Assembly (NCBI GenBank): GCA_029959085.1 | Contig: JARWIR010000018.1 | Location: forward strand, 16,801,001 to 16,865,000 | From: Nemophila menziesii | Lineage: Eukaryota > Streptophyta > Magnoliopsida > Boraginales > Hydrophyllaceae | Direction: 5' to 3' | Length of the DNA: 64,000 nucleotides | In this document: one piece after another, positions 22,480-33,730 of the stretch | Position numbering within the stretch: the stretch's first letter is position 1 | Layout of the letters: every line of letters starts with the position of its first letter | The notes under the pieces: model-generated | Databases searched by the model: none | What the model was told of the DNA's origin: nothing | What the model saw: the letters and a program-made list of their open reading frames with translations, nothing else | Program-made: the position numbers and the translations under genes

Positions 22480-23279
22480 GATGGATGTATTCTTTGGTTA
22501 TTAATATTTCTTGGTTTATTATAGAGAGATAATTTAGATTATTGGACTTTATTATAAGTACTTTAAAAGTAGAGAAATGGAATTCCAAAATATAGTAAAC
22601 GAAATAATTCTCAATTAAAATAATTACAATTCTATTACAATGAATTGAAAATAATGAACTTACACGAAGATTCAAGAAAATAACTACTACATACTATACA
22701 AAATTGCATTAAAAAGATATTCCGGTATCTCTAACAATAACTTTACTCTAATCTATAAATTATTAGAATATGAAAAAAGAAAAGAGTAGAAAGTAGAAAG
22801 TAGCTTTTTTAGAATTAAGTTTCTTCTATATTCTCTCTAAAATATTTTTTTTCTATTCTCTCTAGAATAGTTTTTTTATCCTCTCTATAATTGTTTTATT
22901 TCTCCTATTCTCTTTGTTTTTATTCTCTGGAAATGCAAGCGACAAAGTCACTATTTAAAGAAGAAATGGTAAGACAAAAAGCCGTCACTCAAATGCTCTT
23001 CAATGGTTGGTGATAAGGACACTTTAATGCTCATTAAAGGCATACGTTTTCTTGATAATAGTAACTTCCGTAACAACAGAATTAAAGAGCCATCAATATG
23101 TAATAAAAAGCCATTAAAATTCCATCAATTAAAGAAAACTATTTTATATTAAATAATTCCAACAGTTTTTTTCTCAAATTATAAAGTGGGACTATTCTAC
23201 ACAAATAGTATTTTCCACTTCTTCCAAAAACATGAACGAATTAATAAAATAAATTGTCTTTATTTAAAAAATTCCAACA
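22480..23279 (-). repeat. Relic LTR of the F family, minus strand
   Basis: Read on the minus strand from 23279 it starts tgttggaatt, keeps the gaagtggaaaa and atagtcccac blocks of LTR F, then the ctatttaaag and agtgactttgtc region (near 22950) and the gagataccgg block (near 22722). It is much more diverged than the pair at 41925 and 46896. No partner or internal region is visible, so it is a solo or broken LTR. Confidence 0.6.
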
Positions 23280-23797
23280 TATGTTTCTTTGTTAATTAAA
23301 TAATCAACCAATTTTTATATAGTGCCCCTCGGACACGAGCAATATCTAGGGGTTCGTGTGTTTCGAATGGTGTTATAGTTTTCTATGAGTCCTAGAAGAA
23401 AATAAATAAGTTTAGAGATAATATATTAATACACGACCCAAATATCTTCATATATATTAGATAAATTTTTTAGCACTGGTTTGAAATTCTCAAACTTTTC
23501 TATCATCCATTGTTCTCGGCAGTACCTCTAATATATAATGTCGTTCCTTGGAAACTTTAATTTGAATCAATGACGCAAATAGGTGATTTTATTACTACTT
23601 ATCAACTTTATGCTTTTGAAATGACCCACCTAAAGCTATTTTAAAAATTCAACACTATTTAAAAGATAATCGTGAATAACAAAAGTCAAATAATATGTAA
23701 TTTATTTAGACGAATAAATTAACTTTAACTATTGCATTCTATTCTGTTTTATTTTGTTACAAAAAATTAAGTGCCCTCGGGCACGGGTTATCGCTAG
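23280..23797 (+). mobile_element. Helitron-like 3' end
   Basis: At 23771 gtgccctcgggcac forms a six-base-pair hairpin, followed nine bases later by ctag (23794-23797) and then T, the normal Helitron terminus. A related but weaker hairpin plus ctag lies at 23324-23352. No helicase or Rep coding is present, so any element here is non-autonomous; the 5' end was not found. Confidence 0.45.
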
Positions 23798-24074
23798 TGT
23801 ATATATATATATATAGAGGATACGGGAGGAGAGATGAAATCTTATTTTTAAAAGTAGGCTAGCAGGTACTAATATATAAACAAAAAATTAAAACAAATCT
23901 TTTAATTTCACCTTTCCACCATCCGCTCTCCTACAAAAAGAAAACCGCCGCGACTTGTGGGAGTTGTGTACTCTTCTCCACCATCATCAACCCGCTTAGA
24001 GAAGAACCTAAATTAAAAGGTAACAAATTAAATTACAACCGAAATTGATGCAATGTAAAAAAAAATTATCAACT
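23798..24074. repeat. Dispersed repeat shared with 35.3 kb and 38.0 kb
   Basis: A block containing ccaccatcatcaacccg and then agaagaacc(t/c)aaatt at 23960-24020 recurs at about 35340-35400 and 37990-38065. No ORF. Confidence 0.5.
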
Positions 24075-24519
24075 AAGTGATGCAATGTAAGTAGCGTATA
24101 TGGGGAAAGGGATGCTATGAGTTTCTGCGGGTCACATGTAATTGAGTAATTTGGTCCTAAATACTTTTACAATTTTTCAAAATTATCTGATTAAATTACA
24201 AATTTTTATTATATTTTTATTCAAATCCAACATTGGCCAATATGAGAAGTGATGCAGTGTACAAGCGTATGTGGGGAAGGGGATGGCGTTAGTTATGTGG
24301 GTCACATGTTAGTGTATTAACACTTTTACAATTCTTAAAATTATCTTATGATTTAAGTATAAGTTTTTATTATATTTTTTATTCAAATCCTACGGTGGCC
24401 AATCATATGAGAAGTGATGCACTGTAGAAGCATATATGTGAAGGGGATGATGTGAGTTTTGTGGGTCACATGGGAGTGAGAAATTAACATTTTTACGATT
24501 CTACAAAATTATCTGATTT

Positions 24520-24573
24520 AAGTAAAACTTTTTATCCCGTCCAAGAAAAAAAAAAAAAAAAAGTAAAACTTTT
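24520..24573 (+). mobile_element. 28-bp A-tailed insertion with 13-bp duplication
   Basis: Aagtaaaactttt at 24520-24532 and 24561-24573 brackets tatcccgtccaag plus an A run (24533-24560). The cgtccaa core before the A run matches the insertion at 8364 and the retroposon end at 10646. Confidence 0.6.
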
Positions 24574-24604
24574 CATTATATTTTCTATTCAAATCTTACA
24601 GTGA

Positions 24605-25155
24605 AGGATTTTCAAAACAAGAATGGTATAAGGGGCAAAGAAGATAGGAATATTGATTTAGAAAATAACCCGATTTTAACAGATGATTCAGATTTTATAT
24701 TTATGAGTGATGCATCTTTTAAAAAAGATTATGAGCCATCAGGAGTAGCAGCTATTGCGATCGATAAAGAAGGAAGGTTAAAGCACAAGATTATCGGTAG
24801 AACTCTCGTTAGAAGTCCAATTGAGGGAGAATGTTGGGCGGCCCTTTTGGCCATGAGAAAGGCCGCCGCCTGTAAGTTACGAAATGTTTCATTTTATTCC
24901 GATAACCTTGAACTTGTTCAAGGTATGACTAAGTACACAGGTCTTCGTTGGCAAATCTACCCTTTTATTGCCGAAATGAGGAACTGGCTTCTGGAATTTC
25001 CTCTATGGAAAGTGAAGTACGTCAACAGGAAACTTAATAATGTCACAGATCTTGCTGCAAAAAGTGCTAGGCGGAATATTGATTTATCTGATTGGAAGAA
25101 TGGGTCTCTTAGTGACTTTTACAATTTCTTAAAATCTCTGTATAAACGTTCATGA
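24605..25155 (+). pseudogene. RNase H-like domain of a plant LINE, open but truncated
   Basis: An open frame of about 183 codons reading FMSDASFKKDYEPSGVAAIA, then GRTLVRSPIEGECWAALLAM, FYSDNLELVQGM and KYVNRKLNNVTDLAAKSARR. This is the RNase H-like domain (RVT_3 type) carried at the C terminus of many plant LINE ORF2 proteins; Asp (SDAS), Glu (EGECWA) and Asp (YSDN) catalytic positions are present. The frame enters from the insertion boundary with no true start codon; the GTG at 24601 belongs to target DNA. A TGA ends it shortly before the poly-A. It could be mistaken for a host RNase H gene, but the target duplication and A tail argue against that. Confidence 0.8.
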
Positions 25156-25193
25156 TAATCTTTTTTACTTTGAAAAAAAAAAAAAAAAAAAAA
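24605..25193 (+). mobile_element. 5'-truncated LINE fragment ending in poly-A
   Basis: About 589 bp ending in a run of more than 20 A, flanked by the 13-mer aatcttacagtga at 24592-24604 and 25194-25206. Only the C-terminal RNase H part of the LINE ORF2 remains. The insertion splits unit three of the surrounding tandem repeat. Confidence 0.85.
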
Positions 25194-25300
25194 AATCTTA
25201 CAGTGACCATTTTATGACCGTATGAGTAGTGATACACTGTAAGTAGCATAAGGGGATATTGTGATTTTTGTGGGTCATACGTAGGAGTGAGCAATTAACA

Positions 25301-25520
25301 TCTCTCTAGTAGTAATGCCTGAGGATTGATTATATATTTGATTTGAATGTTACAGCATCTCGTGAGAGGAGCTATAAGCAAAATGAAGCCGGAATTTATG
25401 GAAACAGCCCAAGGATTTACTCCAAAAGTAACACACCGTTATTTTTAGATACCGTTGTTTATCGATGGATCAGTGGTCATCGATCTTTTTACAGTTATGT
25501 AATCCCTAATAGCTTATCGG
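25301..25520. other. Start of array unit 2 downstream flank
   Basis: From about 25490 the sequence matches 7665 (taatccctaatagcttatcgg). The preceding part has no recognised feature. Confidence 0.4.
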
Positions 25521-26078
25521 TAGGGTTGTAAATGAACCAAACTGCTCGCGAGCAGCTCGAACTCGGCTCGGAGAAAAACTCGTTCGAGATCGGCTCGAAT
25601 ATAAACAAGCTCAAGCTCAAGCTCCATTTTAAGCTCGATGAGTAAACGAGCCAGCTCGAGCTCGGCTCGTGAGCTCGTTTAAAATTATAAATTATAAATT
25701 TATATATTATCTACTTATAAATATATTATAAAACCTTCAATATCACATTGGATATTTTTAATTTCTTTAGAAATTTATTTTTTCATTAATGTTATGTTTC
25801 ATATTTTCATACCACACACTTCATCAAATACCAACTGTTCATGAAAGTCCTATTTCAACCATAAAAAACAACTAAAAAAGATTATTCTATAAGTTAAACA
25901 AACGAGTTCTAACATTTCTGATTTGGATCACTAGAAGCTCGGGTTCGACTCGTTTAAATTTGAGTTCGGCTCGGCCCGGCTCGTTTAAATTTGAGCTCGG
26001 CTCGGCTCGGCTCGAGAAATTAAACAAACAAGCCTGTACATCTAGTATTCGGCTCGGCTCGGCTCGTTTGCAGCCCTA
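25521..26078. mobile_element. hAT-like MITE with GCTCG-rich arms
   Basis: 558 bp with termini tagggttgtaaatgaacc and the near complement ggctcgtttgcagcccta, flanked by the 8-mer cttatcgg (25513-25520 and 26079-26086). An 8-bp duplication and TAGGG ends fit the hAT superfamily. Both arms are packed with gctcg and ggctcg units; the middle is AT-rich. Paralog 7668-7690 shows the empty site. Confidence 0.8.
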
Positions 26079-26086
26079 CTTATCGG

Positions 26087-26741
26087 TAACTAGCGATCAC
26101 CACGTGGTCGTTATTAAATTTTATTTTTATTATCTTTATAAAGTACACGATCATGCAAGTGTTCTCTTTTAAGCTAACGTAATAACAACCAATTATTTGG
26201 TCGCCAAATTTTTTTTAATTTTCTTTTCATATCACCGGAAACTAGTAACGATCATCAGAAATGTTATATATAACTACCACGCTAGCGGTCGCGAAAAGTT
26301 TAGTCGCCAGAAGATCCGTGTAGAGTAATATTAAATGATGTTATTATGTACTACCTTTTTGTTATAATTGTCGTATTAATAGATATTTTTGGTTCCATAA
26401 TATATGTCTTGCCAATATAATATTTATTGTATTTTTCATATTTACTCTTATGGTTTTTGTATTAATTTAATATTGGTATTCTAATAGACATAATTAATAT
26501 AATTATATAAATTATTTGAAATTTATTTATATATGTTTAGAATAATCATTAATCATTTATTTATTAGATTTTTTTAAATTTGTATGAATCTCAATAGTAA
26601 ATATTTATTAAGGAATAGAGGTAGAAAGAATAGAAAAAAAATGTTCAATACCATAACTATATTATAAAGGACTAATTTTTCACTTAAAAAAATAAAAAAT
26701 AATAGCAAAATTTTCTTAAAGGAATAAAACAAATTATTTAA
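26087..26741. other. Downstream flank of pectate lyase copy 2
   Basis: Aligns with 7690-8382. No ORF of its own. Confidence 0.6.
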
Positions 26742-28280
26742 TTAGCAGGGAATGCCATTTCTGCAACTAAGTGGACCTGCATGGTGTGTGAGTGCAGAGA
26801 CATATGATCCGTGCAAATCTGTGGTGTTCTCTTTTGGGAATGGTGACCCTGACTGAACAAAGTAGGCGCCATTCAAGAACACGTCACCTTCCGATCTCCA
26901 TTGCCATTTCATCCACTCACTCTTTTCAGCGAAATTCCTTTTAGTAACCTATTAAAAACATCACATCGATATAAATATTAATAAAGCGATCGAATATGCT
27001 TCAAACATGTACCAAAAATTAATATTGTCTGATTGATTTGTGTGCTTACCTCCTTGGCGAAAGAATTTCTAGAGGCCTTGTATTGGTTACCCTGACTGAG
27101 AACTGTAGGATCGGCACTTCCACCAATGGCATACATTTTCCATTGATGATAGTCATTATTAACTATGTGGAAAAACCCATGTCTACACCTGGGCATCCTC
27201 TGAACTAGACCTCTTCCAAATCGGTTGAATGCCACTGTCACTTGCATTATTTTATCCTCTATATGTTCATCATCAGCCCCAAAAAGAAGCGCCTATATAT
27301 TTAGTATTCAAATCATTTGTCAGATAACTAATGAAATTTTGATACTTCGTGAGTATAATCACAAATTTTTAAGACTTTATAATAATGAACTTACAGAATT
27401 GTGGTGATTGAATTTGCAGTTAGAAATGGTGATAGCTGTTGCGGCCAAAGTGGCGTCAATGAGACCATCAGAACACTTTGCCAAGGAAACATGATCGATC
27501 CAAACATGATTTGACCTGAAGATGCGAATTCCATCTCCATCACTTAATCCTCTTACACCAACATGCGAAGCCGAATCTCTAATCTTAGTACCTGATGTTG
27601 GTACAATGTCATGGATTCGAATGTTATGGATGATAACATTTTGTGCAAATTGGATTGTTAATCCTGCTCCATTAGCAATGCGTACTTCAACTCCTCGACC
27701 ATCAATTGTTTTATTATCTGTTATGAAGAGTTCTTGCGTGAGCTTGATTGTCATTGTGTGTTTAAAAATAATCCATAAGGGTTCTTCCTGGATGACTGCA
27801 TGACGAAGGGTCCCACTTTTCGGTTCATGTGTATCATTGTCCGAGGGATCGGTGACTATGTAGAATTTTCCGTCCTTTCCTCCGGTGGTTCCTTGACCAA
27901 ATCCGAGGCTGCAATCAGCTAATCTCTTCCTATTGTTAGCCCAGTTAGGATCACACCTCCAACACCTGTCTATAGGGTTTACTGCTTTGCACCCTTCTTC
28001 TTTTTTATTGTTTACACTTTTCAATGCCCTATTTGAGAAAATAAATTATATCATTGAATAAGTATTTCTAATTAATTAAATAAAAGTTTTAAACTTACTC
28101 TTCCACTTGTTTGTTGAAGTTATTAGTGGCTTCCTCGGGATTAGGATTATGTGCATTTACTGATGCTTCAAGCGCCTTTGCAGCCCGTATTTTTAAAACC
28201 TCATAATCTGCCTGCAACTTTGGAGTTATTGCAGCAAACGTTAGGAAGAAAATGAGTAGTATTATGGAATTACTATCCAT
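26742..28280 (-). CDS. Pectate lyase (PL1 family), copy 2, four exons, intact
   Basis: Same exon layout as copy 1: 28099-28280, 27395-28028, 27050-27292 and 26742-26948, giving 421 codons plus stop. Every splice site keeps GT and AG. The signal peptide, the [24 protein letters not shown] and [11 protein letters not shown] motifs, and the final Cys pair are all present, so calcium-dependent pectin cleavage outside the cell is expected. Differences from copy 1 are few, for example HADYEV to QADYEV, NAHDPN to NAHNPN, HNIVPT to HDIVPT and FFHVVN to FFHIVN. An upstream in-frame ATG at 28349 would add a non-signal-like extension and is read as leader. A copia element sits about 590 bp upstream, beyond the putative TATA box, and could affect expression. 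Confidence 0.93.
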
Positions 28281-28469
28281 ATTTCTCGTTTTCAATCCAA
28301 ATAACCCTCTTTGTATTTGTGTTTGTTCTTTTACAAACATTAATTGCATTCAAATTTTCCGCCAATGATTCCTGTAGCTGGTTAAGGAAAAGCAGGTTGA
28401 AAATATATATATCATATTAAGAAGGCTAGAGAATGTTTTAGAAGATAAGAAGACAAGAAGGGGGAAGAT

Positions 28470-28480
28470 GTATATATAAG
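28470..28480 (-). promoter_or_regulatory. Putative TATA box of pectate lyase copy 2
   Basis: Gtatatataag block about 190 bp upstream of the ATG, at the same relative position as in copies 1 and 3. Confidence 0.4.
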
Positions 28481-28869
28481 ATGATTTATGAAAAAAAATC
28501 AAAAATTCAAATGATTTTTTTTACTAATTTGAGGTTAAAAATCAATGGATAGAAACAATTTGAATATAAGAGAAAGTAGTCATAATTTTTTTATTTGGTT
28601 GGTTTTAGAGAAATTCGTCAAAGCTATTTTTGTTACTTTGAAATTAAAACTAATGGAAAGAAATAGTTTGAATATTGAAAAAAATAGTCAAAGGTAATAC
28701 ATGTTCATTGATATGTCGGTTTCTCTATATTAAGTATATGAAAGTCGCCAAAAGATATAAATCAGTTGATAGTACATTTTCGATCATTCATGACTAAAAA
28801 TAAGTCATTCAAAAAAATAATTTAATGGTGAAACTCCGCGTAAATATTTCACTCTTTATCATGTAATTC

Positions 28870-29081
28870 TGTAAAAGAATGATATATCGGGAAAAAGCAA
28901 TTCTTCTTATTGTATATTTGTCTACTTATAACTAAGTACATAAGATAACTAATGTATTAACTAACAAAGGAAAATAACTAATTTAGTAAATTACATACAA
29001 TAGGTAATAATCCTTAATTAAGGAATAATTCTGTTAATGAAATATATCTTTCCATACATGAGATTAGTATGAGTGTCAATA
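28870..29081 (-). repeat. Copia 3' LTR
   Basis: 212 bp; plus-strand ends tgtaaaagaatg and gagtgtcaata. It is shorter than the partner, which has an extra roughly 19-bp duplication around atatctttccata. Confidence 0.8.
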
Positions 29082-29088
29082 CTCTCCC

Positions 29089-29710
29089 TCAAGTTGATGC
29101 ATGAAGAGTTGAAATGCCCAACTTGCTTAACAAATAAGGAAACTGATAAGTACCAAGGGCTTTTTTAAAGACGTCCCCAAGCTGATGGTGAGTTGAAATA
29201 TGGCGAATGACCAGTTCTTTGGACATAATTCTATTACAAACAATATAACAATCAATTTCTATGTGCTTCGTACGTTCGTGAAAAATGGGGTTAGCAGCTA
29301 TATGTAATGCAGCTTGACGGTCACAAAAAATAACAGTCTGAGGCATATTGGTTACATGGAGATTACAATAGTTGTCTTAGCCATATAATTTTGCTAGTTG
29401 TTGCAGCCATACTTCGAAACTCTGCTTCTGCTGAGGAGCGAGAGACAACTGTTTGTTTCTTGGAACTTCAAGAAATCAGAGAATTTCCTAAGAAAATAAT
29501 GTATCTCGTAGTTGATCTTCTTGTCATAGGATAGCCAGCCCAATCAGCATCACAATATGCCTGCAGAGAAAGGGATCCATGTGAAGGAAGAAAAATTTCT
29601 TGTCCCGGATTACCTTTTAGATAGCGAAGTAAACGATGTACAACATCCAAGTGAGGTTGACGAGGAGTTTGCAAGAATTGACTCAATATGTGACATAACA
29701 AATGTCTAGC
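29089..29710 (-). pseudogene. Copia RNase H region
   Basis: RNase H of the copia pol. A minus-strand frame at 29468-29701 reads HLDVVHRLLRYLKGNPGQ and QAYCDADWAGYPMTRRSTT, standard copia wording. After a stop near 29468 a coding-like stretch gives VSRSSAEAEFRSMA, and the frame at 29089-29346 reads FCDRQAALHIAANPIFHERT, KHIEIDCY and HISTHHQLGDVFKKAL. Stops and shifts divide it into at least three pieces. Confidence 0.85.
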
Positions 29711-30620
29711 TTTGTGATAGTTAGATAAAGAAAATGGCCTACCAGTCGTCGATATTGCCCAGGGTCATTACATGGAATTCCTACGTCAAAAGATAACTTG
29801 TGTTGTTTCTCCATAGGAAAGCGACTTGGTTTAGCCCCTATTTGTCCACTTTCAGCTAAAATATCAAGGGCATATCTTCATTGATTAAGCACAAAACCAG
29901 AAGGGGGTCGGGCTACTTAAAGACCGAGAAAATATTTGAGCTTTCTTAAATCTTTCGTCTAAAAGTTTTCATTGAGATGTTTCTTAAATGATATATTTTT
30001 TAGGATCATTTTCAGCTATAATCACATCATCAACATAGATCAAAACAACGACAAATATTCCGGTTGAGAATACATAAATAAGGAATTATCTATTGAGACT
30101 GGCCAAATCCAATGGAAATGAGAGATCTTGTAAACTTCTAGTACAAATTGCGAGAAGCTTGTCGTAGGCCATAAAGTGATTTGTGAATTCTACAAACACG
30201 CTGCTATCCCTCTCTATCAAACCCTTGAGGAATGTTCATATAAACTTCTTTATCAAGATCGTCATAAAGGAACACATTTTTTACGCCGAGTTGATGCCAT
30301 TCCCAATTTCGAATAGAAGCAATAGCTAATAGGCAGCATACTGTCACTAATTTTGCAACTGGCGCAAATGTCTCATGAAAATCAACCCCTTCAATTTATG
30401 TGTAGCCTTTCGCGACCAAGCGTGCTTTGTATCGTTTAATCTCTCCGTTGGGTTGGTATGTTATTTTTTATATATCCACTTCGAGTCAATAGCGTGTTTC
30501 CCAGGCGGTAAATATTCCAAACTCCAAGTATTATTAGCTTCCAAGGCTGAAATTTCTTTGGACATTGCATCACACCATTAAGCATGTTTAATAGCCTGGA
30601 AAAAGTATTTAGGCTCATCG
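29711..30620 (-). pseudogene. Copia reverse transcriptase, heavily broken
   Basis: Reverse transcriptase of the same element, in several frames. Recognisable pieces are AMSKEISALEANNTW, LPPGKHAIDSKWIYK near 30470-30560 and the active-site box YVDD in VLIYVDDVIIAEND (codons at 30026-30037). Many stops interrupt it. Confidence 0.8.
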
Positions 30621-31278
30621 ATATATGTGATGGCCGCCAAAAAACTGTTGTTCTTGTGTGAACATTTATCATAAAAAATATAATATGAGATAGGATATAC
30701 CGTCGAGTTAGCCTTTGGTAGGGTAAAGCCGAATGTTGGAGCGAAGGCAGAAGAATAAACTCATAATCTGCCAACTTGTGAGAAACTTGTCGAGATCTCT
30801 TTTCGTTAATAATATTTGTGTCTAAATTTTGTTGAATTGGTACAGAAGGAGACAGCCGATTAAGATATTATATTGTTTTCTTTCACAATATAATTATTTT
30901 CTTGTATATCAACTACATCTTCAACCAACGAGGGCTCGAAATCAGGTTGCAAAGTTGGAATAATATCATTCTCGCGTCTAGAATTTTGAGATTCTTTTAT
31001 TAATTCTCCAACTGTCCTACCAGTCTCTGTGGTGGGCAATCGAACACTTGTATATTCAATGTAGGCTTCTTTTTGAAACGTCGGGTTACCTGGATATTTT
31101 TCGTTTGTGGGAACTTCTTCGAACGGAAGTACATTTTCATGAAACACCACATGTTTTGTTACATAAATTATTTTATATTAAAATCAAATACTTTATACCC
31201 CTTTTTACCTACTGGATATCCTAGGAAAATAACTTTGTGTGATCTCGCATGAAACTTATCATTTTTGGGTTCGTGCAT
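30621..31278 (-). pseudogene. Copia integrase to reverse transcriptase linker
   Basis: A 96-codon acidic frame at 30860-31150 begins VFHENVLPFEEVP, as in copia integrase C-terminal regions, and runs into linker sequence. Around 31180-31270 a KCVFVGYPxGxKGY-like block can be made out in another frame. Confidence 0.6.
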
Positions 31279-31890
31279 TTATAAAAGGCACCCAAAAGCA
31301 CGTAGATGCTCATAAGTCGGTTTCTTACTTAGTAACATCTCATAAGGTGTTTTGTTATCCAATATTTGAGTTGGAAGTCTATTTATTAAATAGGTTGTAG
31401 TTAAGATACATTCATCCCAAAAGGATATAGGCAGGGTAGCATGAAATCGGTATGCAATTCCATTTTCATGGAAATATTTTAGCAATGTTCCGTGTAAAAA
31501 CTCAAGGCCATTATATGTGTGTATGGTCTTTACATGTGATTTAAAATGTGTTTTCACACAATTACAAAGCTGCATCACAAAAAAGCATGTTTCTGATTTA
31601 TTCTTCATCAGGTATACCCAAGTTGATCAAGCATACTCATCAACAATAGTCAGAAAATATCGTGCACCAGAGTTAGACAGTGTGTGAAAATGCCCCCATA
31701 TATCACAGTGAACTAATTCAAAATCTTCCACGGATTTATTAATTAAATTCGGAAAAGACAGTTTTGTTTGTTTTGCTTTATGGCAAGCATCATACATAAA
31801 AGAATTCTTGCTTAAAGAAAAAAAACTAGAAATAAAATTCATACGCTCCATGGGTATGTGGCCAAGTATCCTATGCCAAATAACCAAGTC
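31279..31890 (-). pseudogene. Copia integrase with lost catalytic residues
   Basis: Frames 31627-31887 and 31279-31608. The N-terminal part reads WHRILGHIPMERM and then YDACHKAKQ, so the first Cys of the usual CxxC is Tyr. The core has ELVHCDIWG (first Asp kept), then TYNGLEFLHG where related proteins have DNG, so the second Asp is Tyr. The segment that should carry the PQQNG and the catalytic Glu is missing between RFHATL and ISFWDECIL. The protein could not work as an integrase. Confidence 0.85.
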
Positions 31891-32480
31891 TTATTTTCCT
31901 CTTGCCATAAAAGCTTTGCCCTCGCCCATGGAATCCAAAAAGTAGAGGTCGTCTCGCACTTTACCCACTCCAATCGGCTTCCTCGAGTGTAAGTCCTGTA
32001 AAACACACATTTTCAGATAAAATGTTAACGAACTATTCCAATCATTTGTTAATTTATGTACTGATAAGAGGTTGCAATTAAATTCAGGAATTCCAAGAAC
32101 ATGGAGTGAATTGTATTGTTCATTAAGATCTATTCTCCCCACATAATGTACAGGTACTTTCTGCCCATCAAGAATGCAAACAGGAGGTACGAAAGGTTTG
32201 ATGGTGCCATACTTTAAAAGCTCTGGAGTGCATGTAAAATATTTTGATGCCCCTGAATTAATTATCCAAGAATTTTTATTAGAAGTTGTACCAGAAAAAA
32301 TTTCCTAGTTCTCTGAAGGGTACCGCCTTGGTTAATTAATGCAATAAGTTGCTGATATTGACTTTTTTTGAATCGTGGGATAATGGATTGATCTTCAACC
32401 TTTTGTGATTCGACACGATTTACGTTCGTTGATTCGTGATTTCCAAAACTCTGTCCTTGGGCGCCTCTATGATTGAAGTT
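31891..32480 (-). pseudogene. Copia protease and linker
   Basis: The protease box reads SWIINSGASKYF; the usual form is WIIDSGA, so the catalytic Asp (codon 32257-32259) is Asn. Downstream, the 83-codon frame at 31891-32142 reads NSLHVLGIPEFNCNLLSVHK, the usual spacer before integrase. Confidence 0.8.
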
Positions 32481-32495
32481 TCCAACTTTCTTTCT

Positions 32496-33426
32496 CTAAT
32501 TAGATGGGTATCGAACGATCTCATAACAACAATCTTTGGTATGCCCTATATTTTTGCAGTAATAACATGATGGTTTCCCATTATTTTGGATCCCTTTCCA
32601 AGTTGTTCGATATGTCACCAGTCCATTAGTTTCCATTGTTTCTCCTGGAGAAGCTTTAAGGGTTTCACCTGTTCGCCTATTTGCAAAGAAAGTAGATGAT
32701 TCATTGTTGGCCAGTCGCGATGCGATGATGTTTTGTTCTTTCTCTTCTTTGGAAGCTATTGCATACGCTCTTCCAAGGCTTGGGAGAGGCTCAATGCTTA
32801 GGATTTGTGACCTAATTATTGTAAATTCGCCACAAAGTCCCATCAAGAAGTCATGAACTTTATCGTTTTCTCTCATCTCATGCATCTCTCTCTTACACGA
32901 ACACGTGGGTATCAGGTTTATAGCTTGAAGCTCATCCCACAAACTTCTCAATTTTCCATAATAAGATGTTATGGTCGCCTTTACTTGTTGTAAGAGAGCA
33001 ATTTTTTCTCTGAATCTCATACGTCATGGGTGCTATTCCTTGGGAAAATATTTCTTCCAGGTCTTGCCAGATTTACCTTGTGAATTCTGCATATGAAACG
33101 CTATGTTGAAGTTCTTTGCTCATAGAGTTTACGAGCTGAGACCTCACCATAGCGTTACACTTTATCCATGCTGGAAATTCCAAAGAATTAACATCTGGTT
33201 TGGAGATCGATCCATTTACGAATTCTGGCTTTGCTTTAGAGTCTAAAGCATTCGGCATATTCCTTTTCCATGTGACATAATATTTGCCGTTTTCTTCCAG
33301 TCAAGTTACAACGAAAACTAGTCCATGATGGTCAGACGATTGCAAATAATAGAGGGAATTGACGTCCCATGCGGCTGATATAGATTTTTCATTGAAGACA
33401 GCAACGTCTTTGTTGGTGTTTGACAT
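32496..33426 (-). pseudogene. Copia gag with zinc knuckle
   Basis: Starts at the ATG complement of 33424-33426 (MSNTNKDVAVFNEK), reaches SLYYLQSSDHHGLVFV, hits a stop near 33300, then goes on as SKAKPEFVNGSISKPD and WIKCNAMVRSQLVNSMSKEL. After a further break the 174-codon frame reads KLRSLWDELQAI and ends with the zinc knuckle CYYCKNIGHTKDCC near 32510-32560. Order and wording are those of copia gag. Confidence 0.85.
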
Positions 33427-33499
33427 ATCTTAAAGGATTGGAGGGATTTCACTGTTTTGGTTAAACAGAGTTTACAGGATTAACCTGGCTCTGATCCCA

Positions 33500-33730
33500 T
33501 GTAAAAGAATGATATATGGAGAGAAACCAATTCTTGTCATTGTATATTTGTCTACTTATAACTACGTACATAAGATAAGTAAGGTACTAACTAACAAAAG
33601 AAAATAACTAATTTAATAAATTACATACAGTAGGTAATAATCCTTAATTAAGGAATGATTCTATTAATGGAATATATCTTTCCATATGTAACATATCTTT
33701 CCATAGATGAGATTAGTATGAGTGTCAATA
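33500..33730 (-). repeat. Copia 5' LTR
   Basis: 231 bp, the upstream LTR in the element's own orientation; primer-binding site adjoins at 33499. Several substitutions and a short internal duplication separate it from the other LTR. Confidence 0.8.

Larger units (their letters stand above)
24075..25300 (+). repeat. Tandem repeat of about 170 bp, four units, split by a LINE
   Basis: Units start with agtgatgca(a/g/c)tgta at 24076, 24248, 24413 and (as agtgatacactgta) about 25228. Each carries a ggggat block, a gtgggtcaca block and an attcaaatc(c/t)ta block. The third unit contains a short A-tailed insertion (24533-24560) and is cut by the LINE fragment at 24605-25193. Confidence 0.65.
28870..33730 (-). 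mobile_element. Decayed Ty1/copia element, minus strand
   Basis: About 4.86 kb with LTRs at 28870-29081 and 33500-33730. Reading on the minus strand: LTR, primer-binding site gatcagagccagg (complement at 33483-33499, matching the initiator-Met type), gag, protease, integrase, reverse transcriptase, RNase H, polypurine tract ttgagggagag (complement at 29082-29093), LTR. The flanks aattc and agttc are a four-of-five match. Paralogs at 10505 and 56885 show the unoccupied site. Confidence 0.85.
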
